Of a DNA stretch of 64,000 nucleotides, positions 25,254 through 34,707 are shown piece by piece (position 1 is the stretch's first letter; each line of letters opens with the position of its first letter). This DNA is from Vibrio toranzoniae (GTDB lineage: Bacteria; Pseudomonadota; Gammaproteobacteria; Enterobacterales; Vibrionaceae). The stretch lies in assembly GCF_024347655.1 (NCBI RefSeq), contig NZ_AP025515.1:744001-808000 (forward strand), read 5' to 3'. Below the pieces are notes generated by a model that did no database searches, had not been told where the DNA came from, and saw only the letters and a list, made by a program, of their open reading frames with translations. The position numbers and the translations under genes are program-made.

Positions 25254-25408
25254 CCAATATCCTTTAGGTCAAATTACCTTCATAAATACAACCTATTGTT
25301 TCAGCTCACTTTCATTAGTCAACTACGTTCACTTGTGCATCGTTCACTTATGTATTCGGAGTGAAAGCTTTAGAGTGATAAACGAACCTTTACTTACGTC
25401 AAGCAACC

Positions 25409-25747
25409 TTAAAGTTGCTTGCCACTACCGTCTTCCCATATCACTTCACACTCTTCTTTGATTGCTGCTGTTAATAGTTCAATCAGTGGGAAAGCTCTAC
25501 TACTTATGTTGACAGGGACTTCGGCACTATTGTCTTCGTTCTCGTGATCGGTATCGTCTTGTTCTGCAGGTTGGTTTTGCTCAGCTTCAATCGCCTTACG
25601 TAAGTTGTTCAACGCTTGAGGTACTTCTTCGGCATCAATAGCACCAGGAACCGTTCCGCTATGTCCAAGCATCTTAATAAAATGAAGTGCAACATCACCA
25701 AACATAGTGACGCTAGCATGAGCTTTGCAATTAAAGGTAATTAACAT
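25409..25747 (-). CDS. DUF1840 family protein
   Basis: A 112-residue acidic protein beginning MLITFNCKAHASVTMFGDVAL, the typical opening of DUF1840, and ending with an ELLTAAIKEECEVIWEDGSGKQL segment. A low-complexity acidic linker (about 55-78) sits in the middle. Function is unknown; family members are small soluble proteins common in beta- and gammaproteobacteria. It stands alone, with 155 bp to the phosphodiesterase gene downstream on the same strand. Confidence 0.85.
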   Translation of the reverse strand: MLITFNCKAHASVTMFGDVALHFIKMLGHSGTVPGAIDAEEVPQALNNLRKAIEAEQNQPAEQDDTDHENEDNSAEVPVNISSRAFPLIELLTAAIKEECEVIWEDGSGKQL

Positions 25748-25953
25748 AATTAGTCTCTTTGAGTTCTATTGTATACAAACTATGTTGAGTAAATCTTTAG
25801 AAAGCAAGCACATAATGATGAAAATAGATTCCATGATTAGACGCTCCAATGTAACTTTACCACTATCCCGTCACATTCAGTGATGCACATCACTGTATAA
25901 ATCTCACTCAGCTACCTTTAACCTAGAACCTTGATAGTAGTCACACTAAATAG

Positions 25954-27252
25954 ATGACAAAGGTTCCGCGTAGGTTGTTATTTAATCTAGTATTAATGCC
26001 ATTATCAAATTTTAGTGGCACAAATCACATGAACAGGCTAGTGGGCAGACACATAGAAGAAATGGCGGATATACGATCCACTCGAAAACAAAAAATTGTC
26101 TACTCCTTCTCGCTCATTGCCGCAGCTTTGTTCATTTTTTACACTTGGGCTTATCTTCAAGGACAGCATTACACCTTATTAACTTTCGAACTGTGCTTTG
26201 CTTTTATCGCAATATCAAATGCAATTTATGTTAGAAAAGCCATTACCCCCCACTATTCTGAATTAATATTAAGTTGTGTACTATTAGTACAAGGCATTAT
26301 TCTGTTCTTACACAGCCACGCTATCCCAGAACGAATCCTCTGGCTATACCCTATTTTGGCCGCCGTGATTTTCGTCAATGATTTCAGAATTGGAGTCATC
26401 TTCAGCACCTCATTTTGTGTCTTTATCAGCATCCTAATTACGGCGCTACCTAGCAATTTTTCTTTACCATTCAACAGTATCCATCGCTTTATTCTCAGCT
26501 TATTGATGATGAGCTTGGTATGCCATACGTCAGCTTATTACTACACAAAAGCGGTAAGTTATATTCAGCGCCTGTATAAAGAAGGTATTGAAGACTTAGC
26601 CTACAGGGACCAACTCACAGGGTTAGCGAACCGTTGGAGCTTCGAAAGGTGGGCAACTGAAAAGCTTGCGACCGTTGATAGTGAGCGATCACTTACTGCA
26701 TTGGTTTTTTTAGATATTGATGACTTTAAAAATATTAACGATAGTTATGGGCACGATGTTGGCGACAGTGTCTTACAGCATTTTGCCAATCGCTTAAGCA
26801 ATAATATTCGAACCAGAGATCGAAAACGTCATGAATACGATTATTCAATTGCACGCTTTGCTGGGGACGAGTTTGTTCTGATGCTCTACGATATTCCCAA
26901 CCGCAAAGATTTAGACGGTATTTTAAATAGGATTTGTGGATTATTCGAAAGCGGATGCCAAACTAACGAGAGGATCAAAGAGCTGACACTCAGCGTTGGC
27001 GTATCACTTTACCCGCAGGATGCTAAAGAGTTGCATGAGTTAACAAGATGCGCCGATAAAGCCATGTATGTTGCGAAACATTCAGGAAAAAACCGATACG
27101 CTTATTATCACGACAACCCGACATCGACCTTAATAGAAGAGTTACCGACGAACCTAACCAGCTCAGAACCTGATTCCTCTGAACTTGAAGATTGTCTTGA
27201 AGCGAAGGTTGAAGGGAACAATGTTACGCAATTAAAAACTCGTCAACGCTAG
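25954..27252 (+). CDS. Membrane-bound diguanylate cyclase (GGDEF domain, AGDEF variant)
   Basis: Up to 432 residues. About six hydrophobic segments between residues 45 and 195 form a membrane sensor I cannot name, followed by a GGDEF domain (about 210-385). Motifs: RDQLTGLANRWSFERW, FLDIDDFKNINDSYGHDVGD, and RFAGDEFVLM as active site. The first glycine is alanine (AGDEF), which some active cyclases tolerate, and no RxxD inhibitory site precedes it. A polar C-terminal tail of about 40 residues follows. The start is uncertain: the first ATG (25954) lacks a ribosome-binding site; ATG 26062 is preceded by AGAAGA and would shorten the cytosolic N-terminus by 36 residues. Confidence 0.87.
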   Translation: MTKVPRRLLFNLVLMPLSNFSGTNHMNRLVGRHIEEMADIRSTRKQKIVYSFSLIAAALFIFYTWAYLQGQHYTLLTFELCFAFIAISNAIYVRKAITPHYSELILSCVLLVQGIILFLHSHAIPERILWLYPILAAVIFVNDFRIGVIFSTSFCVFISILITALPSNFSLPFNSIHRFILSLLMMSLVCHTSAYYYTKAVSYIQRLYKEGIEDLAYRDQLTGLANRWSFERWATEKLATVDSERSLTALVFLDIDDFKNINDSYGHDVGDSVLQHFANRLSNNIRTRDRKRHEYDYSIARFAGDEFVLMLYDIPNRKDLDGILNRICGLFESGCQTNERIKELTLSVGVSLYPQDAKELHELTRCADKAMYVAKHSGKNRYAYYHDNPTSTLIEELPTNLTSSEPDSSELEDCLEAKVEGNNVTQLKTRQR

Positions 27253-27288
27253 CTAGCCCTGTAAGTTAGCCGCTATATAAATACCTTT

Positions 27289-27570
27289 TTAGCCCGCCAT
27301 ATACATCAGCCAAAGGCTGACTAACCCGATGATGATAATCCATACCACTTGTCGTGCTCGGTTTGGGTTATTGCCTTTAGGTCTTACTACCGTTTTAAGA
27401 ACAGTTTGTTTAGCCGACTGAATAAACGGAGCTTCAATCTCACGCTTTTTCACGCGACGTTTAACCGCGCTGTTCGCAACTTCTGTAAAACGCTGACTTT
27501 GCTCTGTTGTAAAGTCGTTATCAAAGCCCACCCGACCATTCTTTTCGCCATGTTTTTGCTGTACTGCCAT
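27289..27570 (-). CDS. Small tail-anchored membrane protein, 93 aa, unknown function
   Basis: The N-terminal 65 residues are polar and strongly basic (SAVKRRVKKREIE), followed by one hydrophobic segment at about 74-92 (VVWIIIIGLVSLWLMYM) at the extreme C-terminus, suggesting a tail-anchored inner-membrane protein with its body in the cytoplasm. A perfect AAGGAGG ribosome-binding site precedes the ATG, so translation should be strong. I do not recognise a family. It converges with the GGDEF gene (37 bp apart). Confidence 0.75.
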   Translation of the reverse strand: MAVQQKHGEKNGRVGFDNDFTTEQSQRFTEVANSAVKRRVKKREIEAPFIQSAKQTVLKTVVRPKGNNPNRARQVVWIIIIGLVSLWLMYMAG

Positions 27571-27728
27571 AGCGGCCTCCTTGGCGGTCTATTCTACATT
27601 CAATTATAGACATAATTTTATATTGTTACCTGTTCAATATTTTCGAATAAGTCACTCAACGCTGTGCCATCTTCTTTTTCAATCAAATTACCTAAACTAC
27701 AATTATTCAGTTTATGAGGGTTTCAAAA

Positions 27729-28595
27729 ATGACGAGTGTAAGAGCAGTCGATCATGTGATCTCAGCACATGCCACTTCCGATGGTGATGGAGTCAAAATC
27801 CAAAGACTCGCTGGTTTTAACAACGCGAGCTTTTCTCCATTTTTGATGATTGATGAACTTAAATCAGATGAAAGCAAAGACTATATTGGCGGCTTTCCTC
27901 CTCACCCTCACCGTGGGATAGAAACGCTCACCTACATGCTCAAAGGTCACTTTCAACACAAAGACCATATGGGAAACATTGGAGAACTTCGCAGTGGTGG
28001 CGCACAGTGGATGGCCGCGGGCCGTGGTGTGATTCACAGCGAAATGCCGATAATGGAAGAAGGCGCACTGCATGGTTTTCAAATTTGGATAAACCAACCT
28101 TCAACACACAAAATGCAGCCAGCGCAATATCATGATTTCCAAAGTGGAAGTATTACAGAGTATCTAAATGAACAAAGCGGTTTGTTACGAGTAATAGCCG
28201 GTGGGTTTGAGTTACATAACCAAGCTGACTCAGAAATTTTGCGAGCACAAGGTCCACTACAAAAGACAGGTGTGCCATTAAGTGTTGCGGATTGGCGAGC
28301 GAATTCAGGGCAAAAAGTGACGTTAGGGACTTTAGTTGCTCATAATGCCATGACTTATGTGTACCGAGGCACGATTCAGATCGGCGACAAAGTCATCAAC
28401 CAAGGTCAACTGGCCCTGTTAACAAAAGCTGAATTGTTGTCTTTAGAAAGCCTGGAAGATTCAGGTGTGCTGATTTTTTCTGGTCAACCGATTAATGAAC
28501 CGGTTGTGCATTATGGTCCATTTGTCATGAACTCGATGGCAGAGATTGAACAGACTATTCAGGACTACAACAACGGAGTATTTGAAACTTATTAG
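27729..28595 (+). CDS. Pirin family protein
   Basis: A 288-residue bicupin protein. The N-terminal cupin has the metal-binding signature FPPHPHRGIETLTYML and a following HSE in GRGVIHSEMP; the C-terminal pirin domain ends at about residue 280. Bacterial pirins act as quercetinase-like dioxygenases or as modulators of central metabolism; which applies is unknown. GAGGG at 27716-27720 is correctly spaced for ATG 27729, so I reject the in-frame ATG at 27714. A terminator follows at 28727. Confidence 0.92.
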   Translation: MTSVRAVDHVISAHATSDGDGVKIQRLAGFNNASFSPFLMIDELKSDESKDYIGGFPPHPHRGIETLTYMLKGHFQHKDHMGNIGELRSGGAQWMAAGRGVIHSEMPIMEEGALHGFQIWINQPSTHKMQPAQYHDFQSGSITEYLNEQSGLLRVIAGGFELHNQADSEILRAQGPLQKTGVPLSVADWRANSGQKVTLGTLVAHNAMTYVYRGTIQIGDKVINQGQLALLTKAELLSLESLEDSGVLIFSGQPINEPVVHYGPFVMNSMAEIEQTIQDYNNGVFETY

Positions 28596-28726
28596 TGCTC
28601 TGGTTTTAAGCATTAAACGTTGACGAAAGTATTGAAGAGATTTTGTAACGAACAACGATTTGGTCATCCATTTGATGACTGTAAAAACAAGTGACACTAT
28701 CCACTGCCGGTTACTATCACTTATTT

Positions 28727-28754
28727 AACCACGCTCTTGGAGCGTGGTTTTTTC
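28727..28754 (+). terminator. Rho-independent terminator after pirin gene
   Basis: AACCACGCTC / GAGCGTGGTT with a short loop (TTG), followed by six T. It lies between pirin and the convergent ppnP gene. Confidence 0.88.
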
Positions 28755-28783
28755 TTACAAGTCAAAGACTAACTCGAAGGATA

Positions 28784-29065
28784 TTACAAGTACTCACACA
28801 GGTAAGCGGTCGCTTCTTTTACTTGTAGATCGAAAGAAGAATCACCCACAACGTCAAAAGATTCACCAGATTGATATGTTGTCCAGTCATCATCGCCAAC
28901 ACGCTTTACAATCAAAGCACCTTTAACAACGGTCATCTTTTCAGGAGCCGCAGTACCGAACGTATATTCACCAGCCGCCATCACACCAACACTCACATCA
29001 GCACCAGATTGGTTAAACGCTAACGACTTAACGCCACCTTCAAAGTATGTGTTTTCTTTAATCAT
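28784..29065 (-). CDS. ppnP: Pyrimidine/purine nucleoside phosphorylase
   Basis: A 93-residue single-domain cupin (YaiE/DUF1255), phosphorolysing a broad range of nucleosides to the free base and ribose-1-phosphate in salvage. Typical segments are the opening ENTYFEGGVKSLAF, VGVMAAGEYTFGTAAPEKMTVV and a terminal CEYL. Length matches the E. coli protein (94). AAGGAAG precedes the ATG. It stands alone. Confidence 0.94.
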   Translation of the reverse strand: MIKENTYFEGGVKSLAFNQSGADVSVGVMAAGEYTFGTAAPEKMTVVKGALIVKRVGDDDWTTYQSGESFDVVGDSSFDLQVKEATAYLCEYL

Positions 29066-29371
29066 TGTACTTCCTTGTTATCTCAAAATTGCAATTATTG
29101 GGCTCAACGAATAAGCCTATGCGTAAATCTAGGTGATCATTGTTTTAACCAATTCGAGACTGTCCTACAAGAAATAAATACGCATAGCTTAGTCATTTCT
29201 GGAATTCGATTTTATTGGTAGCATAAATACTGAAGTAAAGATTAAAAACCGCCAGCGCAACCAAATTTGTTGGAACATTCGATCCTGCTTCTAACTCTTA
29301 CAACAATTTTTGCAAACTAAGGTTTTAGTAAATAGAATCTAAAACAATATCCGTCGAAAAATGAAGAGATA
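29066..29371. other. Intergenic region between ppnP and the DUF2850 gene
   Basis: A divergent promoter region of about 300 bp, A+T-rich. I see no gene, operator-like palindrome or terminator that I would defend. Confidence 0.5.
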
Positions 29372-29836
29372 ATGGCAAAAAAGCTAACTAAAAGCAGAGA
29401 TCTACTTGCCAACTTGTTACTCTACGGCTTCCTATTCGCTGGCTTTATGATTGCCCTCAGCGCTGGTTATTTAGCTTACCAAACCCACCAACAATCTGTC
29501 AGCCCAAGTAATGTCTATGGCACATGGATAGAGATTGCTGCTCCACCTTACAATACCGATATCCTTACGCTTTCTGATAAGGGTGTAATGATGAACCATC
29601 GCCTCATCAGTACTGCATTTGATTTTGATGGTCAGATTGTCACCATCAACACTGGTTCTGGAAAAACAGTTTACACCATCAGTGGCACTTACGATTCGCC
29701 TCGTTTAAAGCGATTGGTTCCTAGCACCCCTTCTCAGCAGTTCATTAAAGAAGGCTATGAAGATACTGCAATCGGTGATACTCATAGTATCATGCAACAA
29801 CGACGTGCTTCATTAGCTGAACAATTCAAAAGGTAA
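29372..29836 (+). CDS. DUF2850 family protein, single membrane anchor
   Basis: A 154-residue protein with a short basic N-terminus, one membrane segment at about 11-36 (LLLYGFLFAGFMIALSAGYLA) and a periplasmic domain that begins VYGTWIEIAAPPYNTD. This matches DUF2850, a family largely limited to Vibrionaceae; its function is unknown. It is monocistronic, upstream of the chitinase gene, but 367 bp separates the two. Confidence 0.82.
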   Translation: MAKKLTKSRDLLANLLLYGFLFAGFMIALSAGYLAYQTHQQSVSPSNVYGTWIEIAAPPYNTDILTLSDKGVMMNHRLISTAFDFDGQIVTINTGSGKTVYTISGTYDSPRLKRLVPSTPSQQFIKEGYEDTAIGDTHSIMQQRRASLAEQFKR

Positions 29837-30203
29837 CCCTACGCAAGATCTCCCTCCGGCCTGCTTGTTTACCAACACCCTTAGCTTTGTGATACCGCTT
29901 CAATTCACGGTTTTTCTTATAGTTTGTCACAAATTTTTATAACTTCATGTCGTGTAATTTCACTTATGAGATCTTCTTAATGAACATTGTTTTGTTTTAT
30001 AAAACATGGACTCAGCCTCTCATTCACTAAGCAACAGATTTGTAACAACGTACAATTTTTTAGTTGTCCATCGAAAATAGATTTATTTTCAGTTCTGAAA
30101 TTAAAACTCTCTCGAATACTGACAGGGAAGCTCCTTCAAAACTGACTGGAGCCGTTTATGGGGCCATTTGGTTCCGTAACCTTCAAGGAATGAGAGAAAA
30201 AGT
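29837..30203. other. Upstream region of the chitinase gene
   Basis: A 367-bp A+T-rich region. It contains the palindrome GTTTTATAAAAC (about 29993-30004) and the AAGGAATGAGAG leader of the chitinase gene. It is expected to hold the chitinase promoter and chitin-response sites; I cannot point to a specific ChiS or CRP site. Confidence 0.4.
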
Positions 30204-32744
30204 ATGATTCGTATAAATACCTGTGCTGCGAGCATTGCTCTAGCGCTATCTGGTACAGCATTAGCTGCTCCAACAGCACCTAGCATCGACATGTACGGTT
30301 CCAACAACCTGCAGTTTTCTAAAATTGAACTCGCGATGGAAACCACATCAGGCTACAACCAGATGGTTAAATATCACGACAAAGCGAAGGTCGACGTTAA
30401 ATTCAACCAATGGAGCGGGACATCAGGAAACACTTACAACATCTACTTTGATGGCGTTAAAGTTGCGACAGGCCCAATCACTGGCAGCCAAACCACAGCT
30501 TCATTCGAATACGGTCAGGGGGGCTTATTCGAGATGGAAATAGAAGCGTGTGACGAAACAGGCTGTAGCAAGAGTGCACCTGCGCAGATCACCATCGCCG
30601 ATACCGATGGCGCGCACTTAGCGCCACTTGCGATGAATGTGGATCCAAACAACAAGTCATACAACACCGATCCCAACACAGTAGTAGGTACTTACTTTGT
30701 GGAGTGGGGTATTTATGGTCGTGACTACACAATAGACAACCTGCCCGCAGACAACTTAACCCATATACTTTATGGCTTCATCCCAATTTGTGGCCCTAAC
30801 GAATCAGTAAAATCGGTAGGCGGAAACAGCTACAACGCACTCATGACAGCATGTCAGGGCGTTAACGATTACGAAGTGGTGATTCATGACCCTTGGGCAG
30901 CTTTCCAAAAAAGTTTCCCTCAAGCAGGTCACGAATACAGCTCTCCTATCAAGGGTAACTACGCGATGATGATGGCGCTAAAGCAGCGCAATCCAGATTT
31001 AAAAATCATTCCATCAATTGGCGGTTGGACACTGTCTGACCCATTCTTTGATTTCACAACTAAGGCAAACCGTGACACCTTCGTAGCGTCTGTTAAGAAA
31101 TTCCTTAACACATGGAAATTCTACGACGGTGTGGATATCGACTGGGAATTCCCTGGTGGAGGCGGCGCGGCGCCCGAACTTGGTGACCCTGTGAACGATG
31201 GCCCAGCTTACATTGCCCTGATGGCAGAGCTACGCGTGATGCTAGATGAGCTAGAAGCTGAAAACGGTCGTACTTACGAACTCACTTCGGCGATTGGCGT
31301 CGGTCACGATAAGATTGAAGATGTGGACTACGGCGATGCTATCCAATACATGGATTACATCTTCGCAATGACTTACGACTTCTACGGCGGTTGGAACAAC
31401 GTGTTGGGTCACCAAACGGCGTTGAACTGCGGTAACTTCATGCGCCCAGGTCAATGTGATGGCTCAGGGCTTGATGAAAATGGCGAACCATACACAGGCC
31501 CAGCTTACACCACTGACAACGGCATCCAGCTGCTTCTTGAGCAAGGTGTCCCAGCCAACAAACTCGTGGTGGGGACTGCGATGTATGGTCGTGGTTGGGA
31601 AGGCGTATTACCATCATCACTTTCCGATCCTAGCGACCCGATGACAGGGGTTGGTAACGGCAAACTGAAAGGCAGCTCTGCACAAGGCGTCTGGGAAGAT
31701 GGTGTTATCGACTACAAAGGCATTAAAGCGAACATGCTTGGTGCGAACAACCAAGGCATCAATGGCTTCGAATACGGCTACGACGAAATGGCAGAAGCGC
31801 CTTACGTTTGGAATCGCACTTCAGGTCAGTTGATCACATTTGATGATGACCGCTCGGTAAAAGCAAAAGGCGCGTACGTTCGTAGCCTTGGTCTTGCGGG
31901 TTTATTCTCTTGGGAAATTGATGCGGATAACGGCGACATCCTGAACGCAATGCATGAAGGTCTTGCGGGCGGTACAACAGATCCTGTAAACCGCAAACCA
32001 ACGGCAGCCGCTGGTGCAGACCAATCGGTTGAAGGCCCAGCTTCTGTTTCTCTAGATGGCAGCGCTTCAAAAGACAGCGACGGTACGATTGCGAGCTACG
32101 TTTGGTCACAAGTGAGCGGAACCGCAGTAACACTGGCTAATGGCAATGCCGCAGTTGCAAGCTTCGATGTTGTTGAAGTTACTCAACAAGAGACGCTAAC
32201 ATTCAACCTAACCGTAACAGACAACGAAGGCGCAACGTCAACAGACACGGTTGTTGTAACGGTAAACCCTAAAGAAACAGGCCCAGTCAACACCGCTCCG
32301 GTAGCAGTGGTTACAGCTCCGTCTGAAGTCAATGCGGGTGATGTGGTAGTGGTAGATGCGTCAGCGTCTAGCGATGCAGACCAAGATACATTGGCCTTCA
32401 CGTGGGATGTACCAGCAGGTATCAACGCAACAGTACAAGGCGCTTTGGTAAGCTTTGTCGCGGCTGAATACACGCAAGATACGACGCTGAACTTCTCTGT
32501 AACGGTGAGTGATGGTACAGATACATCGGTAGCGGCTACTTCAGTAAAAGTTCTTAAGAAAACGACAGGCGGCGGTACGTGTACTAACGCTTGGGATTCA
32601 AGTGCGGTCTACACTGGCGGCGACCAAGTGACTCAAGGCGGTAAGGTTTGGGAAGCAAAATGGTGGACGACAGGTGAAGATCCAACCACAGCAGGTCAAT
32701 GGGGCGTGTGGAAAGAGATCGGCCCAGCTAGCTGTGCCAACTAA
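30204..32744 (+). CDS. chiA: Secreted GH18 chitinase with PKD and chitin-binding modules
   Basis: An 846-residue exported enzyme that hydrolyses chitin to chito-oligosaccharides. A signal peptide covers about 1-21 (SGTALA). Residues 24-135 form the ChiA N-terminal Ig-like domain and about 160-590 the GH18 barrel, with the catalytic DGVDIDWE motif (residues 308-315, acid Glu315) and a chitin-insertion domain. Two PKD-type domains follow at about 597-685 and 695-780 (each with LDGSASKDSDG- or VDASASSDADQ-like openings). A CBM5/12 chitin-binding module at 795-843 carries an AKWWTTGEDP motif. The pathway continues with NagB (46039) for the released amino sugar. A strong terminator follows. Confidence 0.95.
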   Translation: MIRINTCAASIALALSGTALAAPTAPSIDMYGSNNLQFSKIELAMETTSGYNQMVKYHDKAKVDVKFNQWSGTSGNTYNIYFDGVKVATGPITGSQTTASFEYGQGGLFEMEIEACDETGCSKSAPAQITIADTDGAHLAPLAMNVDPNNKSYNTDPNTVVGTYFVEWGIYGRDYTIDNLPADNLTHILYGFIPICGPNESVKSVGGNSYNALMTACQGVNDYEVVIHDPWAAFQKSFPQAGHEYSSPIKGNYAMMMALKQRNPDLKIIPSIGGWTLSDPFFDFTTKANRDTFVASVKKFLNTWKFYDGVDIDWEFPGGGGAAPELGDPVNDGPAYIALMAELRVMLDELEAENGRTYELTSAIGVGHDKIEDVDYGDAIQYMDYIFAMTYDFYGGWNNVLGHQTALNCGNFMRPGQCDGSGLDENGEPYTGPAYTTDNGIQLLLEQGVPANKLVVGTAMYGRGWEGVLPSSLSDPSDPMTGVGNGKLKGSSAQGVWEDGVIDYKGIKANMLGANNQGINGFEYGYDEMAEAPYVWNRTSGQLITFDDDRSVKAKGAYVRSLGLAGLFSWEIDADNGDILNAMHEGLAGGTTDPVNRKPTAAAGADQSVEGPASVSLDGSASKDSDGTIASYVWSQVSGTAVTLANGNAAVASFDVVEVTQQETLTFNLTVTDNEGATSTDTVVVTVNPKETGPVNTAPVAVVTAPSEVNAGDVVVVDASASSDADQDTLAFTWDVPAGINATVQGALVSFVAAEYTQDTTLNFSVTVSDGTDTSVAATSVKVLKKTTGGGTCTNAWDSSAVYTGGDQVTQGGKVWEAKWWTTGEDPTTAGQWGVWKEIGPASCAN

Positions 32745-32785
32745 AAAATAGAATTTAGTTCAACATCAGTTGAACACCTAACAGC

Positions 32786-32820
32786 AAAGGCCAACCAGAG
32801 AATATCTGGTTGGCCTTTTT
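32786..32820 (+). terminator. Rho-independent terminator after chitinase gene
   Basis: AAAGGCCAACCAGA pairs with TCTGGTTGGCCTTT, followed by T; the loop is GAATA-like. It lies before the convergent hydrolase gene. Confidence 0.9.
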
Positions 32821-32868
32821 ATGATTTGTTTTCTTAGTTGGCGCTCTGCTTACTCACGCTCGTTAAGC

Positions 32869-33717
32869 TTAGCCAATCAAGTTATCAAAGCTCTCGAATA
32901 CTTGTGGGCATTTCATCACTCGACCGTGCCCTTGGCCTTGAGTCGCAATCAAGGTAATACAATCCATTTCATTAGCCGCACGCTGAGACACATCAAACTT
33001 CGAAAACTTGTCTTTCTCATCATGTACAATGATTGTCTGAGATTGACGAAGTGCTAGCTTCCCATAAGGGTCGACTGACTGAAGTGGATAGTTAAACTGC
33101 TCTTCCACTTCTCCCACGACTGCCTCAAACAGCTTCATTGAGTAACCAGAACGAGCCACACTCTCAAATAAGTTTTCTAGATAATTCAACACAGGTGCAA
33201 TCAACAACAACGGCTGGTTTTCTAATTTCACGTGCCTGCATTCCAACGCAGAAGCAGTGCCCATACTGTGACCGACCAAACCTGCTACCTCACCCACCGA
33301 ATCGAGAATAGTTTCAAGACCGTTCACAAACGCAGGAATATGACCATGAACACCATCGCTGCCACCATGAGCAGGATGATCATAAGCCAACGCCGTAAAA
33401 CCTTTAGCGGCGATATGCTCCATCAGAGGAAAGAACTGACTCGCCGTGCCAGACCAACCGTGGGTAAGTACCCAAACTGGACCCGTGCCCAAAGAGTAGG
33501 TTTTTAAAACGCCATCTCGACCTTTGATTTCACTTTTGATGAGCCCTTGCGGATCGGCGTTTTTTTGCTCGGTACGCATTGGTGTGAGCAGCAGTTTACG
33601 CGCTGTTTTCTTCGCATGGTTTGGCGCAAGAATATAATGCAGGTTGGTTGTTGCACCAATCAGGCTGCGCTTGAAGCTGAATTTATTCGATGTATTAAAA
33701 TAGATTTTGTCACTCAT
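32869..33717 (-). CDS. Alpha/beta-hydrolase (serine hydrolase)
   Basis: A 282-residue cytosolic hydrolase. HG of the oxyanion region is in VLTHGWSGTASQF (about 86), the nucleophile Ser151 is in GHSMGT, a DEKDKF acid-loop is near 235, and the histidine is in GQGHGRVM near 268. I take ATG 33717 because AAGGA lies 6 bases before it; the ATG at 33738 has none. It lies in the same orientation as and after the TetR gene (235 bp gap), so the TetR protein could control it. Substrate unknown. Confidence 0.85.
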   Translation of the reverse strand: MSDKIYFNTSNKFSFKRSLIGATTNLHYILAPNHAKKTARKLLLTPMRTEQKNADPQGLIKSEIKGRDGVLKTYSLGTGPVWVLTHGWSGTASQFFPLMEHIAAKGFTALAYDHPAHGGSDGVHGHIPAFVNGLETILDSVGEVAGLVGHSMGTASALECRHVKLENQPLLLIAPVLNYLENLFESVARSGYSMKLFEAVVGEVEEQFNYPLQSVDPYGKLALRQSQTIIVHDEKDKFSKFDVSQRAANEMDCITLIATQGQGHGRVMKCPQVFESFDNLIG

Positions 33718-33877
33718 GACCGTTCCTTGTATCGCCATATCATTGGCGTATCGAGCTCGGCCCTAAAAATCGAACGACCGTGCTATTTGTTGATATAAAA
33801 AATGGGGCAAAGCTATGTTTAGCTGCTTGCCGCCACTTCTCTTAAAATTGTTAGACCTTACATCAGCAAAGTTCACA

Positions 33878-33957
33878 TGCTTTGCAAACTCTATGTTTTG
33901 CGAACTAAGTGTTTTGCAAGCTACGTGGTTTACGAACTAAGTGACTTACGAGTTAAA
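33878..33957. repeat. Five imperfect 16-bp tandem repeats
   Basis: Units at 33878, 33894, 33910, 33926 and 33942, each 16 bp, with a consensus near TGTTTTGCGAACTAAG. Examples: TGTTTTGCGAACTAAG, TGTTTTGCAAGCTACG, TGGTTTACGAACTAAG. The last unit overlaps the stop codon of the TetR gene (33953-33955), so the tract forms the 3' end and downstream flank of that gene. Confidence 0.85.
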
Positions 33958-34546
33958 CCGCTTTCCAGCTGGCGACTAAGCGTTCTACACCACTCCAAAA
34001 ATGCGTGTGGCTCGCTTGCTGCCCTCGTAAGGAGTAAAACAAGTTCGCACTCAAATAGAGCCCATATAACTCAAAAGTGGCTTGTTTAGGGTCTAAATCA
34101 GCCCTGAATTGTTTGCTCTCAACCGCTTTGGCTACTTGAATCGTCAAGTAATCAATCCACACTGAAATGGTTTTCTGCAACGCCTTCTGAATCACAGAGG
34201 TTTCGCTGCCCGCATCTTTCCATGCATCAATAAACATGCAGCTACCTTGAAACGAATGATTCCAACCCAGCCAATTGTCGAGCAACTGCTTTAGTTTCGC
34301 TTCAATATCGCCATCCCCGAGCTCTCGCGCAGGAATGATGACTTTTTCAGTGAATATGGCGTTGGAATATTCGAGTACAGAGAGCTGCAGGTTCTCTTTA
34401 GAGTTGAAGTGCGCGAACAAGCCACTCTTAGACATGCCACATTGCTTGGCTAGCTCGCCAATCGTTAAACTCTCAAGCCCGTTTTCACTCGCAAGCGCGA
34501 ACGCATGGCTCAAAATATACTCTTTGGTTATCTTTCCCTTGCTCAT
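33953..34546 (-). CDS. TetR/AcrR-family transcriptional regulator
   Basis: A 197-residue repressor-type protein. Residues 1-55 form the TetR helix-turn-helix (ITKEYILSHAFALASENG, LAKQCGMSKSGLFAHF), and the rest is the ligand and dimer domain. It is divergent from an AEC carrier gene (161 bp between starts) and upstream of an alpha/beta-hydrolase gene on its own strand; either is a plausible target. The C-terminal codons and stop run into a 16-bp tandem repeat. Confidence 0.87.
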   Translation of the reverse strand: MSKGKITKEYILSHAFALASENGLESLTIGELAKQCGMSKSGLFAHFNSKENLQLSVLEYSNAIFTEKVIIPARELGDGDIEAKLKQLLDNWLGWNHSFQGSCMFIDAWKDAGSETSVIQKALQKTISVWIDYLTIQVAKAVESKQFRADLDPKQATFELYGLYLSANLFYSLRGQQASHTHFWSGVERLVASWKAV

Positions 34547-34707
34547 TATTCACCAACGATAAATCTGATACGTTATTTTTAGCACGTTCGTTCTTTTTTG
34601 CAATTTTTATTTGCAAAACACTTATTTTGTTTTCTCTGATGTCAGAAACTGTGGAAAAATGCGACAGTATTCAAAGGAAATTGAAATCAACTAACAAAGG
34701 AAGAAGA

